This document shows, piece by piece, positions 25,253 to 36,600 of a stretch of 64,000 bases of DNA. The stretch's first letter is position 1; the number at the start of each line of letters is the position of its first letter. The position numbers and the translations under genes are program-made. Source of the DNA: Streptomyces tailanensis (GTDB taxonomy: Bacteria; Actinomycetota; Actinomycetes; Streptomycetales; Streptomycetaceae); the NCBI RefSeq assembly GCF_008386495.1, contig NZ_VTHJ01000008.1, positions 124,001 to 188,000 of the forward strand. Direction: 5' to 3'. Under the pieces are notes generated by a model. It searched no databases. It was not told the DNA's origin and was given only the letters and a program-made list of their open reading frames with translations.

Positions 25253-28200
25253 ATGGACGTGTTCGGAACGCACCGGCAGCTCATCCAGGACTACGACGAC
25301 TTCACGACCTCCTTGGTGTGGGTGCGGGATCCGGCGATCAGGAACCATCTCGACGAGGAGCGCAGCGACAAGACCCGCTGGCCCGACCCCTGGATCTCCC
25401 TCAATCCCAACTTCCGAAGTGGCGGAACGGTCGACGCGCTCGTCGACGACAATGTGCTGCACCGGGACTGCAGGGACTACTACTTCCGTGAGAAGCGGGA
25501 CCCGGAGGACGCGGGCAGCCGTACGCTCACCCTCCACCACCATCAGCTCAAGGCGATCGAGGCGGCCAACTCCCGTGAGTCGTACGTCCTGACGACCGGT
25601 ACGGGATCGGGCAAGAGCCTCTCCTACCTCATCCCCATCGTCGACTCGGTACTGCGCGAGCCCAATCCCGACGGTATCTCCGCGATCGTCGTCTATCCGA
25701 TGAACGCGCTCGCCAACAGCCAGAGGAACGAGCTGAACCGCTATCTGCGCTGGGGTGTTCCCCCGGAGCAGCACGGCGCGGTCACCTTCGACCGGTACAC
25801 CGGGCAGGAGCGCAAAGATCAGAAGAAGTCTGTGCTCAGCCGCAAGCCGGACATCCTGCTCACCAATTACATGATGCTGGAGTACCTGCTCACCCGCCCC
25901 GAGGAGCGGCAGCAGCTGATCGCCGCGGCGAAGGGACTGCGCTTCCTCGTCCTGGACGAACTCCACACCTACCGCGGACGCCAGGGCGCCGATGTCGCAT
26001 TGCTGGTTCGAAGACTGCGCGACGCCTGCGAGGCGCCCCGCCTTCAGTGCGTCGGCACCTCGGCGACCATGGCCACCGCGGAGACCTTCGCACAGACGCG
26101 GAAGATGGTGGCCGATGTCGCCAGCCGCCTCTTCGGTACGACGGTGCGGCCGGAGCGGGTGATCGGGGAGAGTCTGCAGCGCGCGACCGTTCCTCCACGG
26201 CGGCCGCTGTCTGACAGCGAACGGCGGACGGCGCTCGCCGAAGCCGTACGACGTGCTGCTGCCGATCCCGCCGACCTGCCCGAAACGTACGGCGCCCTGA
26301 GCGAGGATCCTCTCGCCGTCTGGATCGAGGACACCTTCGGCCTGGACAGGGAGCCGGGCACCGGACGTGTCAAGCGCCGCCGTCCCACCACGATCCCCGC
26401 AGCGGCGGCCGACCTTCACAAGGAGTGCGGCGAGGACGAGACTGTCTGTGCCCGCGCGATCGAGGCCATGCTGGAGGCGGGGGCACAGACCAAGGACCGG
26501 GTGACCGACCGTCCGCTGTTCGCCTTCCGGCTGCACCAGTTCCTCTCCAAGGGCGACACGGTCTACGCCAGTCTCGAACCGTCGGGCGCCCGCCACCTGA
26601 CCAGCCAGTACCAGGTCAGGGTGCCCGGTAACCCGGAGTGGCCGCTGGTGCCGCTCGCGTTCTGCCGCGAGTGCGGCCACGACTTCCCGGTCGTCACGGT
26701 CGAGGGAGGCCACCGGACCGGGCAGTACGTCGCTCGCCAGGATCCCGACGCCCCCGCCGAGCCGGGCGACGGCTACCTGTATGTGGACCAGGAGCGGCCC
26801 TGGCCCGACACTCTGGAAGAGGTTTTGGAGCGGCTCCCGGCCAGCTGGGTCGAGACCGACGACAACGGACAGCGCGTCGTCGTCCAGCGCCGCTCGGGCG
26901 ATCTGCCCCAGGAGGTGTGGATCGGGCCCGACGGCGTGACCACCGAGCCAGGGACGGGCCTGCGTGCCTGGTGGATCGCCGCCCCGTTCCGGTTCTGCCC
27001 GCGCTGTCGCGTCAGTTACGAACAGTTGCGCGTACGGGACTTCGCTAAGCTGGCCACATTCTCGGCCGAAGGCCGCAGCTCCGCCGTGTCCCTGGTGAGC
27101 GCCAGTGTCGTACGTTCCCTGCGCGGCCAGCCCGAACTCAAGCCGCGCGCCCGCAAGTTGCTGACCTTCGTGGACAACCGCCAGGACGCCAGTCTCCAGG
27201 CCGGACACTTCAACGACTTCGCGCAGGTCACTCAGGTCAGGGGTGCGCTGTACCGGGCGCTGCACAAGGCGGGCCCGACGGGCCTGCGGCATGACACGCT
27301 CCCCGAGGCCGTCACGGAGGCACTGGCCCTGCCGCTGACGGCATTCGCGCGGAAGCCCGAAGTGAAGTACCGGCAGCTTGAGGACACCCTGTCCGCGATG
27401 CGGTCGGCGCTGGCGTACCGGCTCTACGCCGATCTGGAGCGGGGCTGGCGGCTGACCATGCCCAACCTCTCCCAGACCGGCCTGCTCCGCTTCGACTACA
27501 CCTCCCTCGCACAGATCGCCGCCGATGAAGAGGAATGGCGGAGAACGCACTGGGCCCTGGAGGGCGATACCCCGGCCCATCGTGAGGAGATCGCCCGCAC
27601 GCTCCTCGACGAACTGCGCCGCGCCCTGGCCGTCGACGAGAAACGTCTCACCAAGCTGGGCCACGACCAGCTCGTGGCCGTCAGCGAGAAGCACCTGGCA
27701 GGCATCTGGGCGATCCCGGAAAACGATCCACGCACCCCCTCCCGTGTAGCGTTCCCGGGCCCGGGGCCCAAGGGCGCCCCATCCGCGGACGCCGTCTACT
27801 TCGGCGCCCGCGGCGGCTACGGGCGCTATCTCCGCAGGGCCGGAGCCTTCGGGGCGCTGCCCCAGCTTGCAGGCAAGGAGATGCCCGTCGCCGACGCGGA
27901 CGCTGTCATCCACCACCTCCTCGACGTGTTGACGAGAACCGGCCTGCTCACCGTCGTGGACGAGGGCCCGGACGGACGTCTCGCCCGCCAGCTGTGCGCC
28001 TCCTCCCTGATCTGGCTGCCGGGCGACGGAGAGAGCGCGGAGCCCGACCCCGTCCGCAAGACCCTGGACCCGGAGGCCACCGCACGCGTCAATCCGTTCT
28101 TCCGCGACCTCTACCGTGAGACAGCCGCGGACCTCGGGGGTCTGGAAGCCCGGGAGCACACCGCTCAGGTCGAGTCCACGACGCGGCAGATACGCGAGGA

Positions 28201-30532
28201 CGCCTTCAGGGACGGCGATCTGCCGCTGCTCTACTGCTCCCCCACTATGGAACTGGGCGTCGACATCGCCGAACTCAACGCCGTCGCGATGCGCAACGTC
28301 CCGCCCACGCCCGCCAATTACGCCCAGCGTTCCGGCCGCGCGGGCCGTTCCGGCCAGCCCGCCCTGGTCACCACGTACTGCTCTACCGGCAGCGCCCACG
28401 ACCAGTACTACTTCCGCCGCTCCGGACTCATGGTCTCCGGCAGTGTCGCCCCACCGCGGATCGACCTCACCAACGAGGACCTGCTCCGTTCGCACGTCCA
28501 GGCCGTCTGGCTGGCCGAGACACAGGTGCCCCTGGGCTCCTCGATGACCGACATCATCGACATCAGGGCCACCGGGAAGTCAGGGGAGCCGCTGCCTCTG
28601 CCCCTGCACACGAAGCTGTCCACCGCCCTGGACAGTGAGACCGCCCGGCAGCGCGCCATCGCCCGCTGCACCGAGCTCCTCGCTCCCCTCGCGGACGATC
28701 TGGCCACCACCTCCTGGTGGTACGACGGCTGGATCACCGACCGGGTCAGGGACACCCGGCGCCGCCTCGACAACGCCTGTGACCGGTGGCGCCGGCTGTA
28801 CCGCCGAGCCTTCGAGGAGCGCGCCGAACAGCACCGCCTCGCCGACGACACGTCCGGCACCTCGCGCGACCGTCGCCGTGCCCAGGCTCGTCGTGCTCAG
28901 GCGGAGAACCAGCTCAAGCTGCTGCGCAACGAGAGCTCCGACAACGACGACTCGTTCTCGGACTTCTACACCTACCGCTACTTCGCCTCTGAGGGCTTCC
29001 TGCCTGGCTATTCGTTCCCGCGGCTGCCTCTGGCCGCGTACGTCCCCGGAGAGCGCGGTGAGAGCCGGTACGGACAGAAGCGGGGGGCCTACATCCAGCG
29101 CCCCCGGTTCATCGCCATCGGCGAGTTCGGACCCGGCGCCCTGATCTATCACGAGGGCCGCCGCTACACGGTGTCGAACGTCCAGGTGCCGATCAGCGAC
29201 ACCCCCGGGCAGATCGCGACGATCGACGCCAAGGTCTGCCGGGCCTGCGGCTACTGGCACGAGCGCAGCGAGGGGCGCGACACCTGTGTGCACTGCGGTG
29301 CCCGGCTCGTCGAGATCCTCAACCGTCTGATGCAACTCACCACGGTGTACGCCGAACCCCGTCGCCGTATCTCCTCCGACGAGGAGGAGCGCCTCAAGGA
29401 AGGGTTCGAGCTGCGCACCGCCTACCGTTTTCACCACGGCAGCCTGACGGCCGACATCAAAAAGCCTGTCCCCGACGGGACGGAGCGGGCGATCGCGGAG
29501 CTGACGTACGGAGACGCCGGCGTTCACGTCATCAACCTGGGCCGCCGCAAACGCAAGATCCGCAGCGATGTCGGATTCTGGCTGGACCCCGTCTCCGGCC
29601 GCTGGCTGAGCGAGGGAAAGGCCGCGGCCGAGCGTCCGGAGACCACGGCGGAGCAGGAGGCACTCGCCGCCTTCGATAGCGCCCGCAGCACGTTCAAGGT
29701 CGTGCCCTACGTCCAGGACAGCAAGAACATCGCCGTACTGAGACTGGCTGCCCCGGTCGACCGGCAGACCGCCGTCACCCTGCGCTACGCCCTGGAGCGC
29801 GGCATCGAGGCGTACTACCAGCTGGAGGACGCCGAACTCAACAGCGAGGACCTCCCTGACCCGGACGGACGGGCCCGCATGCTGTTCGTCGAGGGCGCGG
29901 AGGGCGGCGCGGGTGTCCTGCGGCTGCTGCACGACGACGAGGACGCGCTGGCTGCCGTGGCCGAGCAGGCCCTGGAGATCATCCACGTCAAGCCCGACGG
30001 CACGGACCTCGGCCAGGCCAAGGGCGCTCGGGAGCGCTGTGAGTTCGGCTGCTACGACTGCCTGCTCACCTACCACAACCAGCGCTTCCACCCCGACATC
30101 CGGCGGTTGTCCGCGGTCGACCTGCTTCTCGACCTCGCCGTCGGCCGGGCCGTCCAGCAGCAGCCGCAGGCCGCCAACCCGGTGCTGCACGCCGCCGACC
30201 TGGCCGCCCGGAGCCCGCAGTCGGGCGGTGGAGACTTCGTGCGGTGGCTGCGCGACAACGGCTACCGGCTGCCCGACGCCACCAGCGAGGAGGTGGCCTC
30301 GGCGCGTGCGGTACCGGACTTCGTCTACCGTCTGTCGGATGCGGACGTCGCGGTCTTCCTGGACCTTCCCGGTCACACCGCACCGGACGACACCCGCGAC
30401 ACACGAGCCAGGACCCGGCTGGAGAACCGCAGCTGGCTGGTGATCGAAATCGGCAGTGACAGCGACAAGGAGTGGCACAACACGGTGCGCGCACATCCGA
30501 ATGTCTTCGGCTCGGGAAGGAACACCCGATGA
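25253..30532 (+). CDS. DEAH-type helicase with DUF1998/MZB domain (DrmA-DrmB-like single chain)
   Basis: 1759 residues. Walker A TTGTGSGKS is at about 114-122 and the DEAH-box variant DELH in LVLDELHTYRGRQGADV at about 235; this DELHTYRG is typical of the YprA/MrfA group. Helicase motif VI, QRSGRAGRSG, is near 1025. A four-cysteine zinc knuckle (CRACGYW, CVHCGA) is near 1330, and the MZB/DUF1998 signature CEFGCYDCLLTYHNQ near 1596. The last 100 residues contain PDFVYRLSDADVAVFLDLPG and may be a nuclease-like fold. In DISARM the helicase DrmA and the DUF1998 protein DrmB are separate. The stop overlaps the next start (ATGA). DruE of Druantia is an alternative relative. Confidence 0.85.
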   Translation: MDVFGTHRQLIQDYDDFTTSLVWVRDPAIRNHLDEERSDKTRWPDPWISLNPNFRSGGTVDALVDDNVLHRDCRDYYFREKRDPEDAGSRTLTLHHHQLKAIEAANSRESYVLTTGTGSGKSLSYLIPIVDSVLREPNPDGISAIVVYPMNALANSQRNELNRYLRWGVPPEQHGAVTFDRYTGQERKDQKKSVLSRKPDILLTNYMMLEYLLTRPEERQQLIAAAKGLRFLVLDELHTYRGRQGADVALLVRRLRDACEAPRLQCVGTSATMATAETFAQTRKMVADVASRLFGTTVRPERVIGESLQRATVPPRRPLSDSERRTALAEAVRRAAADPADLPETYGALSEDPLAVWIEDTFGLDREPGTGRVKRRRPTTIPAAAADLHKECGEDETVCARAIEAMLEAGAQTKDRVTDRPLFAFRLHQFLSKGDTVYASLEPSGARHLTSQYQVRVPGNPEWPLVPLAFCRECGHDFPVVTVEGGHRTGQYVARQDPDAPAEPGDGYLYVDQERPWPDTLEEVLERLPASWVETDDNGQRVVVQRRSGDLPQEVWIGPDGVTTEPGTGLRAWWIAAPFRFCPRCRVSYEQLRVRDFAKLATFSAEGRSSAVSLVSASVVRSLRGQPELKPRARKLLTFVDNRQDASLQAGHFNDFAQVTQVRGALYRALHKAGPTGLRHDTLPEAVTEALALPLTAFARKPEVKYRQLEDTLSAMRSALAYRLYADLERGWRLTMPNLSQTGLLRFDYTSLAQIAADEEEWRRTHWALEGDTPAHREEIARTLLDELRRALAVDEKRLTKLGHDQLVAVSEKHLAGIWAIPENDPRTPSRVAFPGPGPKGAPSADAVYFGARGGYGRYLRRAGAFGALPQLAGKEMPVADADAVIHHLLDVLTRTGLLTVVDEGPDGRLARQLCASSLIWLPGDGESAEPDPVRKTLDPEATARVNPFFRDLYRETAADLGGLEAREHTAQVESTTRQIREDAFRDGDLPLLYCSPTMELGVDIAELNAVAMRNVPPTPANYAQRSGRAGRSGQPALVTTYCSTGSAHDQYYFRRSGLMVSGSVAPPRIDLTNEDLLRSHVQAVWLAETQVPLGSSMTDIIDIRATGKSGEPLPLPLHTKLSTALDSETARQRAIARCTELLAPLADDLATTSWWYDGWITDRVRDTRRRLDNACDRWRRLYRRAFEERAEQHRLADDTSGTSRDRRRAQARRAQAENQLKLLRNESSDNDDSFSDFYTYRYFASEGFLPGYSFPRLPLAAYVPGERGESRYGQKRGAYIQRPRFIAIGEFGPGALIYHEGRRYTVSNVQVPISDTPGQIATIDAKVCRACGYWHERSEGRDTCVHCGARLVEILNRLMQLTTVYAEPRRRISSDEEERLKEGFELRTAYRFHHGSLTADIKKPVPDGTERAIAELTYGDAGVHVINLGRRKRKIRSDVGFWLDPVSGRWLSEGKAAAERPETTAEQEALAAFDSARSTFKVVPYVQDSKNIAVLRLAAPVDRQTAVTLRYALERGIEAYYQLEDAELNSEDLPDPDGRARMLFVEGAEGGAGVLRLLHDDEDALAAVAEQALEIIHVKPDGTDLGQAKGARERCEFGCYDCLLTYHNQRFHPDIRRLSAVDLLLDLAVGRAVQQQPQAANPVLHAADLAARSPQSGGGDFVRWLRDNGYRLPDATSEEVASARAVPDFVYRLSDADVAVFLDLPGHTAPDDTRDTRARTRLENRSWLVIEIGSDSDKEWHNTVRAHPNVFGSGRNTR

Positions 30533-33500
30533 GCCCCCGGCACGCCCCCGGTTCCCTGGTGTCGGCCAGGGGCCGCGACTGGGTGGTGCTCCCGGGAACC
30601 ACGGACGACTTCGTGATCGCCCGGCCGCTCGACGGGGACAGCGAGTTCGACACCCTGCTTTTCCCCGGAGAGACAGCGGATCCCGGATTTGCCGCGCCCG
30701 CCCTGCCGCCACTTCCGGACCCCGACGAGGCCGCTTCCGGGGACCTGTTCCCCGGCGGGGAGGACATCGGGGACTTCGCCTCCGCGTCTCTGCTGCGCAC
30801 CGCGCTGCGGATCACCGCCACCTCCAGCGCGGGCCCCTTCCGCTGCCTGTCCGGGATCGCCGTACAGCCCCGCCAGTACCAGCTGGTGCCGCTCATGGTG
30901 GCCCTGCGCATGGACACCGTACGACTGCTGATCGGCGACGACGTCGGCATCGGCAAGACCGTCGAAGCCGCCCTGATCGCCAGGGAACTCCTGGAGCAGG
31001 GCTCGGCCGTCAAACTGTCCGTTCTGTGTTCCCCTGCGCTGGCCGAGCAGTGGCAGCGCGAACTCCACGACAAGTTCGGCCTGGACGCGGAACTCGTCCT
31101 GCCCTCGACCGCTGCCAGGCTGGAACGGGGCATCATCGACCCCGACCAGACGATCTTCGACCGTTACCCGTACACGATCGTCTCCACCGACTTCATCAAG
31201 CAGCGCGAACGCCGGGACGCCTTCCTGCGCACCTGCCCCGACCTGCTCATCGTCGACGAGGCCCACACCTGCATCGGCGCGGGCGCCGGCCGCCAGCAGC
31301 GCTACGAACTCCTCAAGGGACTCGCGGAAGATCCCAGCCGCCACCTGCTGCTGGTCACCGCCACCCCGCACAGCGGCGACAGCGACGCCTTCGCCAAACT
31401 CACCGGACTGCTCGATCCGAAGCTCGCCGCCCTCGACCCGACGATCCCCGCCCATCGTGACCGCCTCGCCCGCCATCTGGTGCAGCGCAGACGCCGCGAC
31501 ATCAGGTCCTTCCTCGGCGAGGACACCCCCTTCCCCGGCGACCGGCTGCTCCGCGAGGTCCCCTACCGTCTGGACGAGTCGTACGCGGAATTCGTGGCCG
31601 ACGTCATCGGCTACGCCCGGGAGCAGGTCCGCCACACCGACGGCGAGCTGCGCAACCGTATGAGCTGGTGGTCGGTGCTCGCCCTGCTGCGCTGTGTGCT
31701 GTCCTCCCCGGACGCCGCCGAGGCCACCCTCACCACCCGGGCGGCGGTCAGCGCGGCCCGCACCCCGCAGGAGGCCGACCGGCTCGGCCGCGAGTCCGTG
31801 CTGGAAACCACCGACGAGGAGGCCGTGGAGGGCCTGGACGCGGTGCCCGGCGCGGTTCTCGCACCGGAGGACGGCCTCGCCACGGCGAAACGGGACGCGG
31901 CGGGCATCTCGGAAACACCGGCCGGGGACAGCGAGACCGAGACGCCCGCCCCCGACGGCCCGGCGGACGAGCCGACCACGTCGGGCAAGGCCGGCCACCG
32001 TCCTCAGGACCCTCGCCTCAAGGTATTCGCGAAGCGGGCCACTGCCCTCGCGGGCCCTGAGCACGACGCCAAGCTGCGCCTCCTGGTCGACGAGGTCACC
32101 GCTCTCATCGACGAGGGGCACGATCCCATCGTGTTCTGCCGGTACATCCCGACCGCCCGCTACGTCCGCAGGTATCTCGCTGAGGCTTTCGAACGCCGTG
32201 TCCACGTCGAGGCGGTCACCGGTGATCTCCCTCCGGAGGCCCGCGAGAAGCGCATCGCCGAGCTCGCCGCCCGCACCGGCCGCCAGGTACTGGTCGCCAC
32301 CGACTGCCTCTCCGAGGGCGTCAACCTCCAGGAGCGGTTCAGCGCCGTCCTCCACTACGACCTGTCCTGGAACCCCACACGCCACGAACAGCGCGAGGGC
32401 CGGGTCGACCGGTTCGGTCAGCGCAGCGAGAACGTGAAGGCCGTCACCCTGTACGAGACGGACACCGGCATCGACGGAATCGTCCTGGAAGTACTGATCC
32501 GCAAACACCAGGACATCGCCCGCCAGACCGGCGTCGCCCTCCCTGTCCCCGACGCAGGCGAAGGCGTCCTGCACGCGCTCACCCGCAGCCTCCTGCTGCG
32601 CGGCCGCCCCGAAGCGGTGGCCCCCGACCAGCTCACCCTGGACTTCGGCACCGACGAGGAACTGGGCCGCGCCCGCGACGAACTGCACCGCGAGTGGGAG
32701 AGCGCCGCCGACCGCGAATCCAAGGTGCCCACCAAGTTCGCCCACTCCGCCCTGCGCCCCCAGGACGTCGAGAACGAACTCCGCGCTTTGCGCCAGGTCC
32801 TCGGCGAGCCCCGCGACATCGCCGTCTTCACCCGGGAGTCCCTGGCCGCCCTGCGCGCCCCCGTCCGCACGGACGCCCGCGGCACCGGATTCACCGTCCA
32901 GGCGAACCCGTTGCCCCCTGGGCTCCGTCACTCTCTCGGGATCTACGACACCGACGACCAGGCCGCCGCTGCCGCGGGCACCGGACGCGCCGCCGCCCGC
33001 ACGGCCGGCCGGGGCCGGGCCCGCACCACGGGCAGCCCCCGTGAGCTCGTCTTCCGTGAGGACCTGCCCGTACCCAAGGGGGAACAGGCTCTGGTCCGCA
33101 CCGACCCGGCGGTCCGCGCCGTCGCCCGGTACGTGCTGGACTCCGCGCTCGACCCGGCCATCCGGGACGAGGACCGCCCTGCCCGCCGCCTCGGGGTCGT
33201 ACGCACCAAGGCCGTCGACATCTACACCGTGCTGCTGCTCGCCCGCTACCGGTTCAAGCTCAGCCTGCCTCTGAAGAACTCCCCGCGCCCCAAGGAACTC
33301 GTCGCCGAGGACGCCCGTGTCCTTGCCTGGCGCCCGGACGACGAGGGGGGCCTCGAATGGCTGGACGAAGCGGAGACGGCTGCCCTGCTGGCGGCCACCC
33401 CTGACGGCAACGTCATGCCCGAGCTGCGGCACCGCACCATAAGGCGCGCCCTCGGTGAGCTCGAACTCCCCGAAGTACGAGACCACTTGCTGCACCACGG

Positions 33501-33672
33501 CCAGGAGCTGGCGGATCAACTGGCCACCGCCCATCTGCGCGTCCGCGAGGCAGCGGGCGAGCGCGGCCGTGCCCTGGGCGCCGCCGCGGCCCGCCGTATC
33601 ACCGTGACACCCGCAGGCCCCGCCGACCGCCTCGGTGTGTATGTCTTCGTACCTGCCGGAGGAGCCCGGTGA
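30529..33672 (+). CDS. drmD: SNF2-family helicase, DrmD-like
   Basis: 1047 residues. The N-terminal 100 residues (GSLVSARGRDWVVLPGTTDD) match the DISARM DrmD opening. The SNF2 core has Walker A GDDVGIGKT at about 136-144, DEAH in LLIVDEAHTC near 242 and motif VI QREGRVDRFGQ near 625. An acidic insertion (about 425-490) separates the two RecA lobes, as in HepA-like proteins. In class 1 DISARM, DrmD is a SNF2-like helicase acting with the DrmAB complex and DrmMI to block incoming phage DNA. It overlaps both neighbours by four bases, so all three genes form one translational unit. Confidence 0.85.
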   Translation: MSPRHAPGSLVSARGRDWVVLPGTTDDFVIARPLDGDSEFDTLLFPGETADPGFAAPALPPLPDPDEAASGDLFPGGEDIGDFASASLLRTALRITATSSAGPFRCLSGIAVQPRQYQLVPLMVALRMDTVRLLIGDDVGIGKTVEAALIARELLEQGSAVKLSVLCSPALAEQWQRELHDKFGLDAELVLPSTAARLERGIIDPDQTIFDRYPYTIVSTDFIKQRERRDAFLRTCPDLLIVDEAHTCIGAGAGRQQRYELLKGLAEDPSRHLLLVTATPHSGDSDAFAKLTGLLDPKLAALDPTIPAHRDRLARHLVQRRRRDIRSFLGEDTPFPGDRLLREVPYRLDESYAEFVADVIGYAREQVRHTDGELRNRMSWWSVLALLRCVLSSPDAAEATLTTRAAVSAARTPQEADRLGRESVLETTDEEAVEGLDAVPGAVLAPEDGLATAKRDAAGISETPAGDSETETPAPDGPADEPTTSGKAGHRPQDPRLKVFAKRATALAGPEHDAKLRLLVDEVTALIDEGHDPIVFCRYIPTARYVRRYLAEAFERRVHVEAVTGDLPPEAREKRIAELAARTGRQVLVATDCLSEGVNLQERFSAVLHYDLSWNPTRHEQREGRVDRFGQRSENVKAVTLYETDTGIDGIVLEVLIRKHQDIARQTGVALPVPDAGEGVLHALTRSLLLRGRPEAVAPDQLTLDFGTDEELGRARDELHREWESAADRESKVPTKFAHSALRPQDVENELRALRQVLGEPRDIAVFTRESLAALRAPVRTDARGTGFTVQANPLPPGLRHSLGIYDTDDQAAAAAGTGRAAARTAGRGRARTTGSPRELVFREDLPVPKGEQALVRTDPAVRAVARYVLDSALDPAIRDEDRPARRLGVVRTKAVDIYTVLLLARYRFKLSLPLKNSPRPKELVAEDARVLAWRPDDEGGLEWLDEAETAALLAATPDGNVMPELRHRTIRRALGELELPEVRDHLLHHGQELADQLATAHLRVREAAGERGRALGAAAARRITVTPAGPADRLGVYVFVPAGGAR

Positions 33673-36600
33673 CCGCCTTCACCCCCGAACCGCCGACGGC
33701 GGTCTCCACCTCCTCCGCCGTACGTGTCGAGGGCCGGCTCCTCACCGCCGACCTGCTGGGCAGACTCGCCGCCGGAGACCGCGAACTGCCCGGCTGCGCC
33801 CCCGCCGACTACGGCCTCTACCGCGGCGAACGCATCGGCGACGCCGCCGGCCGGGCCTGGGCCGCCCTCACCGGCGCCTACCGCGTCTTCCGCGACGACC
33901 TCGCCAAGCTCCCCGAGAGCAGCACCGCTACGACCCTGACCCGCAAGGCCTGGCTGCTCCGCCTGTTCACCGAGCTCGGTTACGGTCGGCTCAGCGGCGC
34001 GGGCGTGACGGTGAAGATCCCTGGCCGGGACGAGAACTGCCGGGCCAGCCACCGCTGGCAGGACCACCTGCCGGTCCACCTGCTGGCCTGGGGCACCCCC
34101 CTGGACGGCAGGGTCGGCAACCGGCGCGCCCCCCAGTCCGTGCTCCAGGAGCTGCTCAACATCTCCGGCAAGCACGTGTGGGGCCTGCTCTCCAACGGCC
34201 AGGTGCTGCGTGTCCTGCGCGACTCCACCGCCCTGGTCGGCTCGGCTTACGTCGAGTTCGACCTCGAAGCGATCTTCGACGGCCAGCAGTACGCCGATTT
34301 CGTACTGCTCTACTCCCTCCTGCATGCCTCCCGCTTCGAACTGGTAGCCAAGCCGGAGAAGAAGCGTCGCCGTCGCGCGCGGAGTCCGCAGGAGTCGGAG
34401 TCCGAGTACGGCGGCGAAGGGGAGCAGCCGGAAGGAGACGACCAGTCCGCCCCGGCGGAACTCGGGGAACTCGGAGGACCCGGGGACGAGGACACAGCCG
34501 CCGACGCCCCCGCCCTCACGGCCGCCGACTGCCGCATCGAATGGCTGCGCACCTACGCCATCGAGACCGGCCTGCGCGCCCGGGACAACCTCCGCGACCA
34601 GGTCGCCGAAGCCATCGGCGTCCTCGGCACGGGCTTCCTCGCGGCCAACCCGGATCTGCACAGTGCGGTTTCGGGCCGCGGTCGAAGGGGCCTTGAGGCC
34701 CTGGAAGAGTTTCATCACGAACTGCTCCGTCTCGCCTACCAGTTGGTGTTCCTCTTCGTCGCCGAGGACCGGGGCATTCTGCTCGACCGCACGGACTCGC
34801 CCGAGGCCCAGGACGCCCGCGACCGGTACGCCCGCTTCTTCTCCACCCGCAGACTGCGCCGTATCGCCTTCCGGCGTCCCGGCGACCGCAACATCGACCT
34901 TTGGCGCGCCCTCGCCATGGTCCTCGACGCCCTCGGCACCGACGGCGGGCAGCCCCAACTCGCCCTCCCCGAACTCGGCGGACTGTACTTCCGCGCGAAG
35001 GAGGACTCGGCCGCCGCCACTCTGCTGGGCCGGGCCGAACCCCTGCGCGCTGCCGAACTCCCCAACGAGCACCTGCTGGAGGCCGTACGGCTGCTTGCCC
35101 GGGTACGCGACGAGGGCGGGCGCTGGCAACGTGTCGACTACCGCCACCTGGGAGCCGACGAACTCGGCAGCGTCTACGAGTCTCTCCTCGAACTCCGCCC
35201 GCGCCGCGACCCCGCCACCGGCCGCTTCCGCCTCCAGACCCTCGCGGGCAACAAGCGCAAGACGACCGGCGCCTACTACACCCCGACCGTCCTCATCGAG
35301 AAACTCCTCGACCAGGCCCTCGACCCGGTCATAGAGCGGCACGCGGCGAACGGCAACCCCCGCGAGCTGCTGGAGATCAACCTGGTGGACCCAGCCTGTG
35401 GCTCGGGTCATGTGCTGGTGGCTGCCGCCCGCCGTATCGCTCTGCGGTATGCGGAGTTGGATACGGGCGAGCCGGAGCCGGCCCCGGAGAGGGTACGGGC
35501 CGCGATGGCCGACGTCGTACGCAACTGCGTCCACGGCGTCGACATCAACCCCATGGCCGTGGAACTCGCCAAGGTGTCCCTCTGGCTGGAGTCCCTGGAA
35601 CCCGGCCAGCCCCTCGCCTACCTGGACGACCGCATCAAGGTCGGCAACGGGCTCCTCGGTACGACCCCGAAGCTGATCGCGGAGGGGGTGCCGGACGGCG
35701 CCTTCAAGAAACTCGCGGGTGACAACTCCAGGATCCTCACCGCGCTGAAGGCGGCCAACAAGAAGGAACGCTCGGGCGGGAAGGGCACCCAGACGGCCAT
35801 GGGTGCCGCTCTGGCGCGAACGGGAACGGCGGAACTCCGGCTGGAAGCCGAGAAGCTTGCGAAACTCCCGGACCGCACGCTTGCGGATGTACGGGATCAT
35901 GCGCGCGCCTACGAGGAGTACCTCGCCAAGTCACCGCACCTGCGTCGCCTCAAGCGCGTCGCGGACGCCTGGTGTGCGGCGTTCCTGTGGCCCAAGAGCG
36001 ACGCAGCCCCGCCGGCTGTCACCAGCTCGGTTCTTGAGCAGCTGGTGGATGGCGGGGAGCTGGCGGAGGCAGTGGCGGTGACAACGAAGGAGGAGGACGA
36101 GGAGCGCAGGCTCTCCGGCGAGCAGCAACTCGACGAGATCGTCAGCCGCAACCGTTTCTTCCACTGGCACCTGGAGTTCCCCCGCGTCTTCCGTGTCGAG
36201 GACGACGAGGACGACGACCACAACCCCGACACGGGCTGGCAGGGCGGCTTCGACTGCGTGCTCGGGAACCCGCCGTGGGAACGGGTCAAGATCCAGGAGA
36301 AGGAGTGGTTCGCGGCGCGGGGCGAGGACGAGGTCGCGGACGCGGCGACCAATGAGCGGAAGAAGCGCATCGCTGGGCTGAAGGAAAGTAAGGAGCGTGC
36401 GGAGCGGGAGCTGTTCGACGGCTTCCAGGTGGCGTTGCGGGAGGCGGCCGGTACGACGCTGATGCTGCGGAACTCGGGCATCTTTCCGTTCACCGGGCAG
36501 GGTGACGTCAACACGTACGCCGTGTTCGCGGAGAAGGCTCGGATGTTGCTGGCTCCGGAGGGGATGTCGGGGCTGGTGGTGCCTACCGGAATCGCTACGG

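Noticed and set aside
25091-28495. 1134-codon minus-strand frame opposite the helicase, and similar long frames at 28580-30712, 30373-33534 and 33516-35900
   Set aside because: All lie opposite well-supported genes of the DISARM-like operon, have shadow-type composition and no recognisable motifs.
25253-30532. Druantia (DruE)
   Set aside because: DruE is also a DUF1998 helicase, but the partners here are a DrmD-like SNF2 helicase and a methylase. No DruH, DruF or DruG candidate is seen. It is kept only as an alternative.
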